Shown piece after piece: positions 44,859 through 57,126 of a stretch of 64,000 nt of DNA. This DNA comes from Chrysomallon squamiferum (Eukaryota > Mollusca > Gastropoda > Neomphalida > Peltospiridae): NCBI GenBank assembly GCA_012295275.1, contig CM022678.1, positions 7,947,316 through 8,011,315 on the forward strand, in the 5' to 3' direction. The position numbers were made by a program, and so were the translations under genes. Under the pieces are notes generated by a model, which ran no database searches, was not told where the DNA came from, and was given only the letters and a program-made list of their open reading frames with translations. Position 1 is the first letter of the stretch. Each line of letters begins with the position of its first letter.

Positions 44859-47440
44859 ACTTCCTTGTAGTTATAACTCTTACATAATCAATACACTATT
44901 CGTGAATCACAGTTATAGTTTAAAGTATATGATAGGAATAAGAAATCTTAAATCAAACTTACATGTGGTCTCCGGATGTTCTTGATTCTCAAATGAGCTC
45001 AGGAGTTGCGTTATAGAAAAATCAAATGTTTATTCTGTTGTATTCTTATCAAGTTGAAAACTTTATAATTAATCACAGTTTTATCCTTTTTATTCATGTT
45101 TCTTACTGTTCATTTACTGTTATAAATGCTTACAGTGCTAATTAATACTGAATAGTAAATTGTGAGTAATTGATAACTAAGTTTTTTCTTTTTTTACATC
45201 CACAGTATCAGGTATATTTACTCCTGCCATGGCGAGCAAATTTGTCATAATTTCAGATTTTAGTTGTTCGTTTTCAAGACTTTGTTAAAACCAAATTGCG
45301 CTAGAAACATGTTTACAATAAAACTCCAGATTAAAAAAATAAAGTTATTCCTCTTTCAAATAGTGTATCATTACCTTACGTCTGTCTACTAAAAAAAAAT
45401 TCAAAATGTTAATGCCATTTAACAATACTATAACTAAACATTTCACACTGACATGACAGATGAGTATCAGACTTGTGAGGAGGCGCAAGCAAACAAGGAC
45501 AATGTTTGTGATGTAGTTACTCTGTAACTCTGATGATAATCTTGTAATAATATCTCATTATGGGAAAAAGTGAAGAAGACAAAATCTTAAGTAAGATGTA
45601 TTGATGCTTCCCCCCCAACACACACAGTTACGCTGAGTCAAAAGCTACTTCAGACTCTTTATTACATTTATAAGTATGTCAGACACCCAGTTCTACCATC
45701 AGCTCTTTTATAAATATTTGTGTGTTGACAGAAACCAGTAATGAAAGATGTGATGCTTCAAAAAGGGTAATAAAATCGTTAAAAACAATATTGTTACAAC
45801 GATTCAGTTACTGTTCTAAATATTCAGTTGTTTACCGTTTGTATTTGTTTATCTTTCTTACAGTTAAAATTAAAAATAAAGTGTAACATTAAAATTTTAC
45901 AATTTGAAGCTATATTAGCCTTGACATTACTGTGTACTTTTTGTTTTTATTCTGAAGTTTGTTTTCATCTAATGTTAAAATAAATACAATTAGACAAATA
46001 TATAATTATGTAATGGTTCATGTATACTTTAAATACAGGTTTAAGTTGCAGTGTTTTTTTATCTCTAAAAGTTAATGCTTGTAATGATCATTTATTTTAC
46101 TGTTGTTTTAGTTTTCCTGTTGCCAAAAAATTATACGTTTGCAACAAGCTCTAATATATTTCAGTCAAATGAGAAAACTTGAGTCACTAATGCCATGCAG
46201 TACTGCTGAAAAATCTATTATGTTTCTGTTAACTGAAAATAAAATACTTGTCAATACAGCATCACATTTATCTAGTTCCTTCTCACAGTAAACACATTTA
46301 TGCATATGTATGTGTGTGTGTCTATCTTTCTGTTTTTCTATCATTTGTGTCTAATTCTCTACTGTGTACATAAGTTTAGACTAACACAAACATATATGAA
46401 AAAAGGTGTATGTTTATCAGATATTTTATCATTCTTGGAATTTCACTGTGTATATAACAATTGCTTTTGTTTTTCTTAAAGTTTCTCATCTAATAAAAAG
46501 CATTTCATTTGAAATCATAATTTCTTTTCAGTTTGTTGGAACTTGATTTGGGAATAAATGCTGTTTATTAATGAGCATAAAATTATGCTTTATGGAAGTA
46601 TTATTTGTATCTGCTTATAATATTGTCAGAATAATGATAAAAATAGAGAAAAAATTACATTATATGGTCACACAATAGAAGAAATGTCTGTTTGTTTGTG
46701 AGAGTTATAGTTCTGTCTGATGTGAAAGTGAAGGATAGAAACAGTGAAGAACTTTGTATCTGCAAGAAGCCATGACATTAGGTACACATTGCAATGATTC
46801 AGTGTGAAAATATTTAGTTTAATACCTCTGTAGTTCTGTGACTATTCAGTGCTTCTCTAAAGGAACAAAAGATGAGGAGATCACTTTCACTTGTGGAAGA
46901 AATTAATGATAACATGAAATATAACATTAAAGATAATTTATTCTCAGTTAAGGAAGTTGTGATGAGAAAATTATTTTGAGGAAAAACCAGCAGAAAACTT
47001 AGCTCGGTGGATGTAGCATAGCAGTAGAAGGTAAGGATATAATCAGTTTTTCTTTTTTTTATCTCATTCATATTCTATCCACCCCATCGTTAGAAATGTA
47101 TACCAAGCACTTGTTCTATATCTGAGAAGTACTTTACATATAAAATTCCAATGCAGACAACATTTGAATTGGAAGCTGGACAGTGGGAAAATTTACTAAT
47201 AAAATGGGTGACAGTTTTAACATGGCAAATAGCAAGAGGTTTTAGTTCATTAAAATAAAGCAATCCATATATAGTTTTCATGTTCAAATATCATCCATCG
47301 TGTAACTTCTACTACCAAAAAATCAAAAAGGAATAAACTGTATGCTGCTCAGGCTTACTGTACTTTTGCAGACTGGTCTGTGAATGGTGGCTTGAAAATG
47401 TATAAACTGAACAGAGCAGAATCGGAAGAAAACTCAACAG
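44859..47440. other. No supported gene
   Basis: AT-rich DNA with normal-looking open-frame noise. Nothing with splice context or protein-like composition was found on either strand. Confidence 0.45.
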
Positions 47441-47449
47441 TAATGTATT

Positions 47450-48130
47450 GAATAAAACAAACTGCATAGACTTTTCCTGTTTGTATTAACCATGTAGTAC
47501 AATATTCAAATTTCTCAGTAGGTTATGATAAAAATCTTGTAAGATATACAAAATGATTTGTGAAAAAGATGTAATAAAAATATTTATATTTTTGCATAGC
47601 TTAAAACTCGGGTTTACAAGTATAAACAAATAAATAGCATTTTAATGGTAAACATCATCAACATTACATATTATAAATATTTCCATAAATTTAAACAAAA
47701 AAAGTATTTCTGAGTATAAAATTTTGTTAGAGTACAAACAGATAATCTTCAAGACATGATTTGTAAGAAAGACAAATCGAGAATTTTCAAAGATCGACTC
47801 GTACATAACAGACTGTTTGTTTCTGTGTTGATCACCTCAGTTTTCTCAATCAGTTCAATAACCACAGCAAATAATCTCAGCTTGATTACAGCATAACTGA
47901 CAAGTGCTCAAGTAAATGTGTTATGCAGAAGATGATGCCTGACAAAAATGAAGTGATATTTATTTGTTTTTCTTACAGTTTATTTGTTTTTATTTATTTG
48001 TTTTTTCTCTCTCAGATTAATTTTATTTTTTGCTAAATACAGATGACAAATTACAGATCTTAAATTACAGAACCATATCTTGAAGATTATTAATAAATAA
48101 AATCCACAAATAAACTGTCAGTAAAAAAAC
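47450..48130. repeat. Segmental duplicate of 60,070-60,980 (downstream of gene B)
   Basis: Shared blocks include 'gattaaaaatcttgtaa'-like, 'aatcttcaagacatgatttg', 'aagtaaatgtgttatgcaga' and 'ttacagaaccatatcttgaa'-like. The 60-kb copy has an extra segment near 60,745-60,920. Both lie on the 3' side of kinase-like loci. Confidence 0.8.
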
Positions 48131-48701
48131 ACAAAATAATTTACAAACAAAAGAACTTTACAAACTAAAATAAATAAAACAAACCAAATTGCACTGTAAA
48201 AACGTGAAGTTAATCAAATAACAGATTAAAATTCTATTTACTATTAAACATATTCCCATCTATATTCTTAGCACCATTATGACATTAGATAATTGAGTTA
48301 TCATACATATGCAGATACAACAATGTAAGAACAACTATGAAGGCACCATTAAACTGTAAAAGTGGAAGTTTGAACATATATTAAATACAGAATATATATC
48401 AGTTTACCATCACCGACAACAACAAAACAAACAACATGGCAATGGCTTTAAACAAAAAATTGTTTTTAAAATGTACATTCAAACAGTCTTAAGTTTTGTC
48501 AAACACAGTTATTATTTGTCTGTGTTTCAGATTTTAGATTTTAGTTCAGCAACAGTGTTAAACACATTTCAACATTATTAATGGAAATAGCACCACACAG
48601 ATATAATAATTTTTATTGTTATACTTCAAAGTTGTTTTATTAGCCTCTTGTCAGAATACACCCACTGAATAAACCCATCAAAGAAAACTATTACTGATCT
48701 A

Positions 48702-48914
48702 CAGGGTGTCCACAAAGTCTGGGTACATGGGGAATTTTACTTTTTTTATTTATTTATGTTATTTTTCTTACCCAGATCGAATGATGGCTCTGTCTAAAGA
48801 AGAAAGAATCGAGTTGGTATTAACATTATTTATTAACATTAGAATTAAATAAAACTCTTTTATTTTAAAAGTATGTGTTAATCCCTTATGTACCCAGACT
48901 TTGTGGACACCCTG
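48702..48914 (+). mobile_element. Mariner-like deletion derivative with 25-bp perfect inverted repeats
   Basis: Both ends are CAGGGTGTCCACAAAGTCTG plus GGTAC and its exact reverse complement. Inside, a + frame starts MMALSKEERIELV, the typical N-terminus of IS630/Tc1/mariner-type transposases, then ends quickly. So the 213-bp element keeps the ends and start of the gene but lost the rest. A TA precedes the left end, but no TA follows the right. Confidence 0.8.
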
Positions 48915-49053
48915 AAGTGAAAATTCATCTGTTTAAATAGAGAAACAGTCCATGGTTTAATAGAGAAAGCCACTGTAATGATCCCTCTGAAGAGAATTTT
49001 GTCACTTATCTAGAGACAAATCTCCAGTTGAGAGAAATATTCTCATTTCAGTT

Positions 49054-49179
49054 TTAAATGTTGTCTTCTCGCAGCTTGATGGAGAATCTCTTGCGCAGTC
49101 CACGGATAAAATCATCAGGAACCTGTGCAGCTCTGCTTTCAAGTGTTTCTGGCGAATCAACAAAATCCTCATCGGAATC
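49054..49179 (-). CDS. Gene B terminal exon
   Basis: Acceptor cttttttccag, phase 0, 41 codons and TAA. Starts DSDEDFVDSPETLES and ends RKRFSIKLREDNI: an acidic then basic tail. No counterpart was found for gene A, whose 3' end reaches the gap. Confidence 0.75.
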   Translation of the reverse strand, partial: DSDEDFVDSPETLESRAAQVPDDFIRGLRKRFSIKLREDNI

Positions 49180-49990
49180 CTGGAAAAAAGAAAAAAAAAG
49201 GAAAATTAAAATTTATTTAAATTTATGTTAAGTGACTATAATAATTTTATTTTTATTTTTTTTAATCTAAAATAATTCTGTCCAGTTTATTAAATTTTAA
49301 AGTTTTATCCGAGACAATATTCATATTTAATAATAAATCAGTCTGACTTATATTGATATTAGGCAAAACTAAAAAAAAACAAATTCAAAAAAGGAATCTT
49401 AATAATAAAGTGGATGTAGAAATATTTCAGTTCTGTGAGTAAGAAAAAGAAAAAAGTAAAATAAAAATATCCACCCTACTGCATAATTATAATAAAAATT
49501 ATATATATATGTTACACACACCACTCACTCACACACACATCCTTTCACCAATGTTTAACACATCGGAAATAAATGTTATTTTAAATGACAATCAACAACA
49601 ACAACAATGTTAAATCCCTTTAATCTATTATTGGCTAAAATTAAAACCAAAACAGAAAAATACAAATGTCCTAATTCTCTTTATCTAAATTTTCATTAAA
49701 TAAATTATTAACTGAAATAAAACTTTTTGTTTTAGTACAAACATTCTAAACAACTAATAAAGGAGGAAAGATCAAAGTGAATATTTTTATATGGATTTTT
49801 TCATAACCTTTGATATAAAAATATTTTTAACCTTTACACAGATAATGGTATTATTATTTTTTGTTAACTAAAGAAGAATATTTTTCTCAAGTATATTGAT
49901 AGATTACCAAAAGAAATATTAATATTCTAATATTTGTGTTTCTTTTTATTCATTAACCTTGACCATATCTGAACTTTAAACTTTACTGAC

Positions 49991-50073
49991 CTCTGACCCT
50001 AAATGGAGATCTAAATATTCTTCTTCTTTGAATACAATGGCTGCAACTTTCTTACAAATTTCATCAACATTTT
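49991..50073 (-). CDS. Gene B exon (ENVDEICKKVAA)
   Basis: Acceptor ctttcttttcag, donor GTCAGT, phase 1 to 0, 27 codons (NVDEICKKVAAIVFKEEEYL and so on). Pairs with gene A 22,249-22,301. Confidence 0.7.
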
Positions 50074-50526
50074 CTGAAAAGAAAGTAGAACATCTGGATA
50101 AATAAAAGTAAATTACTCAATAAAGTGAACATCTATGAAGTTACAGATGAAGAAAGAAAGAAAGAAAGAAAGATGAAAGACAGTATAAGAAAGAATGAGA
50201 GAACAAAATAAAAAATAAAAATAAATGAAATAAAAATTTAAAAAAAAAAAGAAAAAAAAGAAAAACATTAAAGAACGAAAAAATAAACATAAAAATAAAT
50301 ATATAAATAACTGAGGGCATAAATGAATAATTAAATACCCCCCCACTTTAAACAGTTTCATCTTGACCTAACACATCTCCTCATCTCTGGAACAGTCCAC
50401 CTGTAATTAATCATCAATCACAACTAAATATCAATCTGTGTAAATACGACAGTGTATCGACAGAAAAGAGAAATCAAACAAGAATGATAACAAAACATGA
50501 AGGATATAATCAGTCTGGTAACATAC

Positions 50527-50647
50527 CTTGTTTAAGTTTTTCTTCTACTTTTGTGATTATGTCATCAATTTTATTCAAATGAGATTGTGTATCATAAATC
50601 AGGTCATCCCCAGATCTGTGCGTAACACTCAAAGTTATGTCAACAAG
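50527..50647 (-). CDS. Gene B helical exon after the kinase-like core
   Basis: Acceptor ctctttccag, donor GTATGT, phase 0 to 1, 40 codons beginning LVDITLSVTHRSGDDL and ending VEEKLKQ. Pairs with gene A 22,783-22,927. Confidence 0.72.
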
Positions 50648-50702
50648 CTGGAAAGAGTTCAACTCGATCATCATAAGACAACTTTAAAATATTTGAGATC
50701 TG

Positions 50703-50705
<3 letters not shown>

Positions 50706-50743
<38 letters not shown>
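50706..50743. repeat. Poly(A) run in a gene B intron
   Basis: About 38 consecutive A on the + strand; its length is likely uncertain in the assembly. Confidence 0.9.
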
Positions 50744-50745
<2 letters not shown>

Positions 50746-51130
50746 GACAGTGAAAAAAAAAATAAATTCCTGCATTTATACTAATAGTAACAGCAACAAC
50801 AACATCAACTAAAACAAAAAAATAATAATTACTGATGACTGTTTTTCATTCTGACATTAAGAAATACATTTCACACATTAATAATTTTGAATGTATTCAA
50901 AATAATAATAACAGTAATAACAATAAAAATAGTAATAGTAATAGTAATAATAATACTAATGGTAATAATAATACTAATATTAACAAAACGGATAACAAAT
51001 ATCAATATTAACAACAATAATAAAAAAAATAATAACAGTAATAAAAATCACAATGATAAAGGGACCCAAATAATATCAGTAACAACAATAAATGTGCACA
51101 GGTTTAATATTATATTATTTCTATTTTTAC

Positions 51131-51340
51131 CTCAGCAAGTTTTTCTTTATAATTTTTTTTCAGATCAGTAGCACTGTCAAACATTTGTCCAGTGTAGAGG
51201 GCTGAATAGTCTGATAGTCTGCAAAATGTCGTCATCTTTACCAGCAAAATCTACCCCTGTCTGTCTGCTTGCAATTTCATTTGCTTTACCAAAATCTATA
51301 ACTTTTATATCCAAAGGTTTCTGAAACATGACATTACCAG
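51131..51340 (-). pseudogene. Gene B DFG exon with a frame disruption
   Basis: Acceptor tatcttccag and donor GTAAAA are intact. The first part reads T-GNVMFQKPLDIKVIDFGKAN and GKDDDILQ; the last part reads LSDYSALYTGQMFDSATDLK and then KNYKEKLAE in a different frame. The exon is 210 nt, whereas an intact phase 1-to-0 exon needs 2 + 3n (gene A has 203). The uninterrupted frame hits TGA soon after. An 8-base tandem duplication (atagtctg twice) lies at the break, but removing one copy does not by itself restore the frame. Real lesion or assembly error. Confidence 0.7.
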
Positions 51341-51399
51341 CTGGAAGATAAATAAGTAAATAAATGAATAAATAAATAAAAAAATAGAATAAAATAAAA

Positions 51400-51545
51400 T
51401 AAATAAATAAGAAACTAAATAAATAAATTAAATAAAATAAAATAAATAAGAAACTAAATAAATAAAATAAAATAAAATAAATAAATAAGAAACTAAATAA
51501 ATAAAATAAAATAAAATAAATAAATAAGAAACTAAATAAATAAGT
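51400..51545. repeat. 39-bp tandem repeat in a gene B intron, four units
   Basis: 'gaaactaaataaataaa' starts at 51,411, 51,450, 51,489 and 51,528. Gene A has one similar motif near 23,480, so the array grew in B. Confidence 0.85.
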
Positions 51546-51933
51546 AAATCAATATAACTTTAAAAAAAACAAATTCAGATATGTTTTGGAGACTATGACC
51601 TAAAAGTGCTATAACCTAACCAATACAATACAAATAAAATTTAACCTAACCAATACAATACAAATAAAATTTATGAAGAAAAACGTGATTACATCCATTG
51701 ATCTTTTTCAACTACGTTTCTGTATCCTGTATTCATGTAGTTAAGTTTAGTCAGAATTTTCAGCGATTTTAATTTTAACAGCCATGGAGATGGGAGTTGT
51801 AAATAGACAGTTAACAATATCAGGAATAAAAATATTTGTATATCTGAATAACTGTCAGGTGCTACTTAATAAGATCTATTTGGGGATTCTAAGGACTGTG
51901 TAAATATGCTAAGTAATTAAAAATGCTTCAAAC

Positions 51934-52074
51934 TATGCAGGTCTCCGTGACTCCAGTTCTTTTCATGCATCCTTCTGACTGCACTGAGTAAACCTTTGAA
52001 AACGTAGAGAGAAAACGGGCGGCGACAATCCGCAGGTATTACACTCTCCTCCAAGATGTCTTTCAGTGTGATTG
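51934..52074 (-). CDS. Gene B exon with the catalytic loop HGDLH
   Basis: Acceptor caatattcag, donor GTTTGA, phase 1 to 1, 46 codons: ITLKDILEESVIPADCRRPF, a helix, then MHEKNWSHGDLH. Catalytic Asp present, HRD Arg replaced by Gly. N-terminal half differs strongly from gene A; the loop is conserved. Confidence 0.8.
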
Positions 52075-52086
52075 CTGAATATTGAT

Positions 52087-52088
<2 letters not shown>

Positions 52089-52132
<44 letters not shown>

Positions 52133-52164
52133 TAACAACAATAATAAAAATATAAAAAAAATAA

Positions 52165-52208
<44 letters not shown>
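52089..52208. repeat. (TAA)n expansion abutting the gene B catalytic exon
   Basis: Two TAA runs with CAA/AAATA interruptions, the same position and layout as in gene A (24,384-24,560). Confidence 0.9.
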
Positions 52209-52209
<1 letters not shown>

Positions 52210-52584
52210 GCTACTACTACTAATAGTAATAAAAAAATCAGAAAGCAGTACAAATTGAAAATGAAATAGAACAAAATGAATGTGTTAAATATTCAAGTAT
52301 GCACTCTGAAAAAATCATTATGAAAATAGTTCAAATAAGAACTTTTATTTAATGCTAAAAACAATTTGTATCTACATGTGTATCTACATGCGTGATTGCA
52401 AAATTCTTTTTATACTGATTATATCTGTAACCAGCCAGTAAATAAAACTATATCTATAGCAAAATTTATTATCTGCAGTTGAATATAAAATGATAATAAA
52501 AGAAACATTTGTTATATTTTGTTTCAGGGTAGCACAAGAGCTATTTTTAAATAAAAGGTAAAATAAAAATTTGCTTCTTCTCAC

Positions 52585-52720
52585 CTTGCTTGAGTTCTTC
52601 CATGTGAAAACAGATCTCATTCTCTTCCCTTCTAATCAGATACAACTTGGGTACAAATTCTGTTTCATTCAAATCAACCCAACATTTTACTTCATTTTCT
52701 CTAAACTGGCTGATCATAAC
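52585..52720 (-). CDS. Gene B exon with helix C and hinge
   Basis: Acceptor aatttcag, donor GTGAGA, phase 0 to 1, 45 codons. FRENEVKCWVDL carries the helix-C Glu candidate; FVPKLYLIRREENEICFHME is the beta4-beta5/hinge region. Confidence 0.8.
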
Positions 52721-53078
52721 CTGAAATTCATCAAACTATTGAAAATCACTGTATAAACTGATGGATATTAAAAAAGGAATGAATGAAGAGAACAGATGAA
52801 TAAATGGATAAATAATCAGTCTGTGAATAATATTAAAGGAGGAACAAATGAATAGAGGAATGAATAAAATAATAACTGATCAACAAAATCTCCATTTCAC
52901 AAATTTTACTAGATGGTATGTTTATGTTTATATACAAGAAAACATTTCCTATAAAATCAAAGTACTGAAGAGGAAATTCAATGAAAGAACTATTTTAATA
53001 AATAAAGGAAACTTTTCTACACATTTTTCAATGGACAACAGTGAAAATTAAATGCATTGTTTATTTATAATAACTTAC

Positions 53079-53216
53079 TGACTTCACCGCATGTTTTGTT
53101 TTACTGCCAACATCTTCAACTACGATGATGTCCCCAGCAATGTTTCCTTTTCCAAGAATTTCACCAAGTTGTCTAAACTGTTCACCCTTCCTATATTTTC
53201 TATTTTTTAGTGTTAT
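53079..53216 (-). CDS. Gene B exon with glycine loop and KHAVKS lysine
   Basis: Acceptor atttttacag, donor GTAAGT, phase 0 to 0, 46 codons. LGEILGKGNIAGDIIVVED then KHAVKS, closer to the canonical (A/V)xK than gene A's KHMVKS. Confidence 0.82.
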
Positions 53217-53774
53217 CTGTAAAAATAGCATTGACCCATCTGATATTCATAGTTGTAGGTTATTAGCTACAAAACATATTTTTATTATTCTATTTTAACT
53301 GTAAATATTCATCAAGTTTTCTTACAAAATGGTTATCAGATATTAAATAGTAACATATTTCTACATTGTATGTGCAATTTTAATTATAAACACCCATATA
53401 ACATTCTCTCTCTTGCTCTCACTCTCTCACTCACTCACACACACACACATACACAAAATAGTTCATTTTGAAAGAAATTTAAGAAAAAAAAAATATAAAT
53501 AAATTTTAATTTCAAATTGCTATAATAATATCAAGCATTAGGATAATAGAATGGAGAAAAAATTCAAAATCAGAAAGTCTAGTACAACAAAATTTTTTTT
53601 TTTTTTTATAGTAAGCTGTAAATTTGAGTCAGGTCATATACTACAAACTGCTTTTTCACCTTCATCAACTTTATCTTATTTTCACAAAAATCATTAAAAC
53701 AAGACTGAGATACACAATGTTGTTAAGCATTTTTTTGCTTTCTTTGTTGTTTGAATTTTGTATTTTTAAATTAC

Positions 53775-53988
53775 TTCTGAACCATCAAAAACAACATCAG
53801 TGGGGATATGATGTTTCAAAATCACCTTCGATGAATCAAGAACCACACCAGCAGGGCTACGGTTTTCTTTCTCATATTCAATCAACTCCATCATCGACTT
53901 TATTCTTCGGGTGATATCTTCATCTGATTTGGGTTGCTGTATAACGTCTGCTTCTGATTTGTCAAGATAATAAAGTCTTGGGATTGTC
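53775..53988 (-). CDS. Gene B exon preceding the kinase-like core
   Basis: Acceptor ttttttgtttag, donor GTAATT, phase 2 to 0, 71 codons, IPRLYYLDKSEADVIQQPKS at its start. The most conserved exon between A and B, including flanking intron bases, which suggests recent gene conversion or duplication. Confidence 0.78.
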
Positions 53989-54173
53989 CTAAACAAAAAA
54001 ATATTCTTATTCAATAATTGATCTTTCTCATGCATACTCGAACTAAACTGAACAGAAATTTATTTACACTTGGTCTGTAGTCTATAGCGTTTGAAGATAC
54101 ATTCAGTACGAAACTAAATGGTTTACAGAGAATACAAATTACAGTTTAATAAAGACCAATTAAATTTGCTTAC

Positions 54174-54228
54174 TTTTCATCCTTGTATGTCAATTTAACA
54201 GTGCCTTTGGCATCTTCCTCTAAGTGAG
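54174..54228 (-). CDS. Gene B short exon (AHLEEDAKGTVKLTYKDE)
   Basis: Acceptor tcattttag, donor GTAAGC, phase 1 to 2, 55 nt. Contains eight codons absent from gene A's 31-nt counterpart. Confidence 0.7.
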
Positions 54229-54682
54229 CTAAAATGAGCATAGTTTCTAAACTGTAATCAGAATAGATGACTAGAAATTCAAAACTGTCCAGTCATATTA
54301 CAAATTACAAAATCTACTGCAATAAACCAAAAATGATTATTATAACTTGTACGAATAATTAAAAAAAAAGTAATAAAACAAAGAATATGGGAATATATAA
54401 AAATATAGTTTCACAGAACACGAATAAACTACATGTATTTTGTACAATTCTAAACTGTGAGACCTTTAACAAGTACAAATAGTTTCTGTCAGTAGAACTG
54501 TGTGTACACATCAGTTAAAATAGACTAATGAAAAGATACTGTGTACATTTTTAAACTGTGAGATCTGAATAAAGTATAATGGGTTTCTGTCAGTATAACA
54601 ATGACTTGCATTTTAAACTCATCCAAACAGTTTTAAATACAGTTTAAATACACATTTAAGAAAACCCTAAAAAAAACCTTAC

Positions 54683-54769
54683 CTTTCTTTTCAACAACAT
54701 AATTGAGGACAAGCTTCATTCTGCGTTGTGTTTGTGGTGATAGCTGTTCAATTTTGGAAAGAAATTCAT
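54683..54769 (-). CDS. Gene B exon (DEFLSKIEQLSPQ)
   Basis: Acceptor ttcacatag, donor GTAAGG, phase 1 to 1, 28 complete codons ending MKLVLNYVVEKK. Helical. Confidence 0.72.
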
Positions 54770-55661
54770 CTATGTGAAAAAGAAACAGAAATTACAGAAA
54801 CAGTACAAGATGTAAATTTACAATAATTGTTACTGTAAGTTTTTTGGTGTTAATAAAATTTTAAATAAATAAAACCTTAGTAATTGCTAACTGTTAGAGT
54901 AATTGTTTAATAATGCTTCATGATCTAAGTTTGTGTACATCAGAATATTTGAATGTGTTTGTGTGTGTATGTGCATTTTGTGTATGTATTTATGTGTTTG
55001 TGTATTTGTGTATTTATGTAGGTTTTGTATTTGTTTAGGATTTGTTTGTGAATGTGCATGTGTGAGTGGACATATACATATATATTACTGTGTATGTATT
55101 TATGCATATGTGTGAGATGGTTTTGGTTTTTTCTTATTTATGTGGATAAATTACTTATGTATGTTTACATTTATGTGTGTGTGTTTCTACCTGTTGATGT
55201 GAGTATGTTTACATGCATATCTGTGGGACAGTTTTATAAAGTGCACACCTATACACATAAGCAAATATATATATATATATCAAATAACTGGTTACTGTCT
55301 TACAATATCAGCTTTAGCCTCTGAACGTTACAATGAGGCTAAACTACACACCAAAATAAACTAGTTCTTAAATAACAACAATTTTAATTTTTATTTTATT
55401 ATTATTATTATTTTTTGTTGTTATTGTAAAAGCTACATTCAGTATGGTCATTTAAGATCTAAACCAGCAATTAGAAACTAAACAAATTGCTTAGAATCAT
55501 ATGTGTGTGAGCGTGTTTTTGGTATGTATGTATGAATGTATGTATGTGTGTGTGTGTCTGAGCATGTGTGTGTTTGTGTGTGCCTATGTAAGAGACTATA
55601 CTAACTTAGTGTGTGTGTGTGTGTGTGTGTGTGTGAGGACAAATGTGTGTTTAACACATAC

Positions 55662-55825
55662 CAGTCTTAAGAGAAGTCTGCTGGAGCCTGTGTTTGTCTT
55701 TCAGAGTAACTTCTAAATTGTCCCCTTTATCAATAGCCAGTGATAAATCTCTATCCATATTTGACAGAAGAGTTATTTTCTCCTGGCTTTTTACTGTAAT
55801 TGTTTCTTCATGTATTGTGATTAAT
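55662..55825 (-). CDS. Gene B first recognised coding exon
   Basis: Acceptor gtatttacag, donor GTATGT, exit phase 1. Open from LITIHEETITVKSQEKITLL through NMDRDLSLAIDKGDNLEVTL to the donor. Translation may start at the internal ATG (55,756-55,758; MDRDLSLAIDKG), giving about 468 codons in total if the frame break is ignored, or further upstream. Confidence 0.65.
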
Positions 55826-56359
55826 CTGTAAATACAATTATCAAATAGGAAAAACTGACAAATATGAAGTACACATTAAGGCGATATTTCTGCAACTTAA
55901 AAACAACAACATACTTTTTTTCTATAAAAATACATCAAATCAATTTATTTTACAAAATTTTAATGAATTTAACAAAACTGTATTTTTTTTTTTTTACTAA
56001 AGTATTATATGTATTAATCTTACCTTTGAACTATGGATTTCTTTATTTAAATTTGTTACTTTCCACAGAATATGAAAAATTATTTAAATAAATTTAATTG
56101 TTCAAGTTAAATACTATTGTTATTTTAAACTTGAAATATGTGCAGTTTAATGAGACATACACACACTACACACACAATGACACATGTATGTGTAATCAAT
56201 ATTTTAAGTACAATGCATTCAGATTCAGTTACTAATATTTGTATAAACTATTCTTCATTAAAAGTTATAAATAAATTTATGGTGTTTAAGAAGTTATAAA
56301 AGTACTTTTGTTAATCAAATCTGAATTTGATTTTGTTTTAATAAATCATGAGATCTTAC

Positions 56360-56410
56360 CAACGTTGTACTGCAAGCTGTTATGGTTGTTAGTATTTTCA
56401 TTCTTTTTTT
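56360..56410 (-). other. Possible upstream exon of gene B
   Basis: A donor (GTAAGA) ends a piece containing ATG and 14 codons (MKILTTITACSTTL). Its phase does not fit the 55,825 acceptor for translation, so it could only be 5' UTR, or be unrelated. Confidence 0.25.
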
Positions 56411-56554
56411 TTAAATATCTAAAAGTAGGTCAGTTAAATGTTCGTAAGCAAGTGGCTTAAATGGAAAGAAAATAAACAATTTAAAAAAAAAAAAAAAATG
56501 TATATAGATTATTCAGGCTAAACACTATTCTCTGTCAATAGCTACCTGGAGCCC

Positions 56555-56795
56555 CCTTGTATATAATCCAAATAAAATAATCCAGCGAGAAATAACAAAA
56601 CAAAGAACAAACAAATAAACAAACATTGCTAGGAGTGGTGAGGTACTTGCACGGATTATTAACACTTACAACAAAATGTTTATTTAACAAAGGCCTATTC
56701 TTCTCGCCCAGTGAACAACGCGATAAATAACCCAATTCGCTCCAGTGTACTTCGGTTTCTGTTTGTGTTTGAAATAAATTAACCAGACCAAACAA
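56555..56795. repeat. Dispersed repeat family R1, copy 3
   Basis: Diverged copy sharing 'aaataaacaaacattgctag', 'aaaggcctattcttctcgcc' and 'cccagtgaacaac' with the copies at 37.7 and 38.6 kb. Confidence 0.65.
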
Positions 56796-56880
56796 TTTAA
56801 CATTAGATTACATAACCGAGCGTAAAACTGCTGCCCAGCCGGTGTTCTGTCAAATAGTTACTCATTACTTATGTACACAA

Positions 56881-56933
<53 letters not shown>

Positions 56934-57076
56934 AAATATCAATAACAATAAATAAATAAATTGTGTAGGGATTTAGTGGATTGTTGCGTTTGTTTGTTTG
57001 TTGATTGATTTATTTTATTCTATTTTATTATTGTTTCATTTCATTTAATAATTTGATTTGATTGACTGGTTGATTG

Positions 57077-57126
<50 letters not shown>

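Larger units (their letters stand above)
49054..55825 (-). other. Gene B: kinase-like multi-exon gene (summary entry)
   Basis: Eleven exons, ten intact, in the same order and phases as the 3' two-thirds of gene A. It lacks the duplicated cassettes of A and keeps a clear stop exon. Motif order: GKGNIAG, AVK, helix-C Glu, HGDLHTGN, IDFG. The frame disruption in the DFG exon would truncate the protein just after DFG if real. Paralogy with A is certain; function unknown. Confidence 0.75.

Noticed and set aside
50113-50361. Phe/Leu-rich 82-codon minus frame
   Set aside because: A/T homopolymer composition inside a gene B intron.
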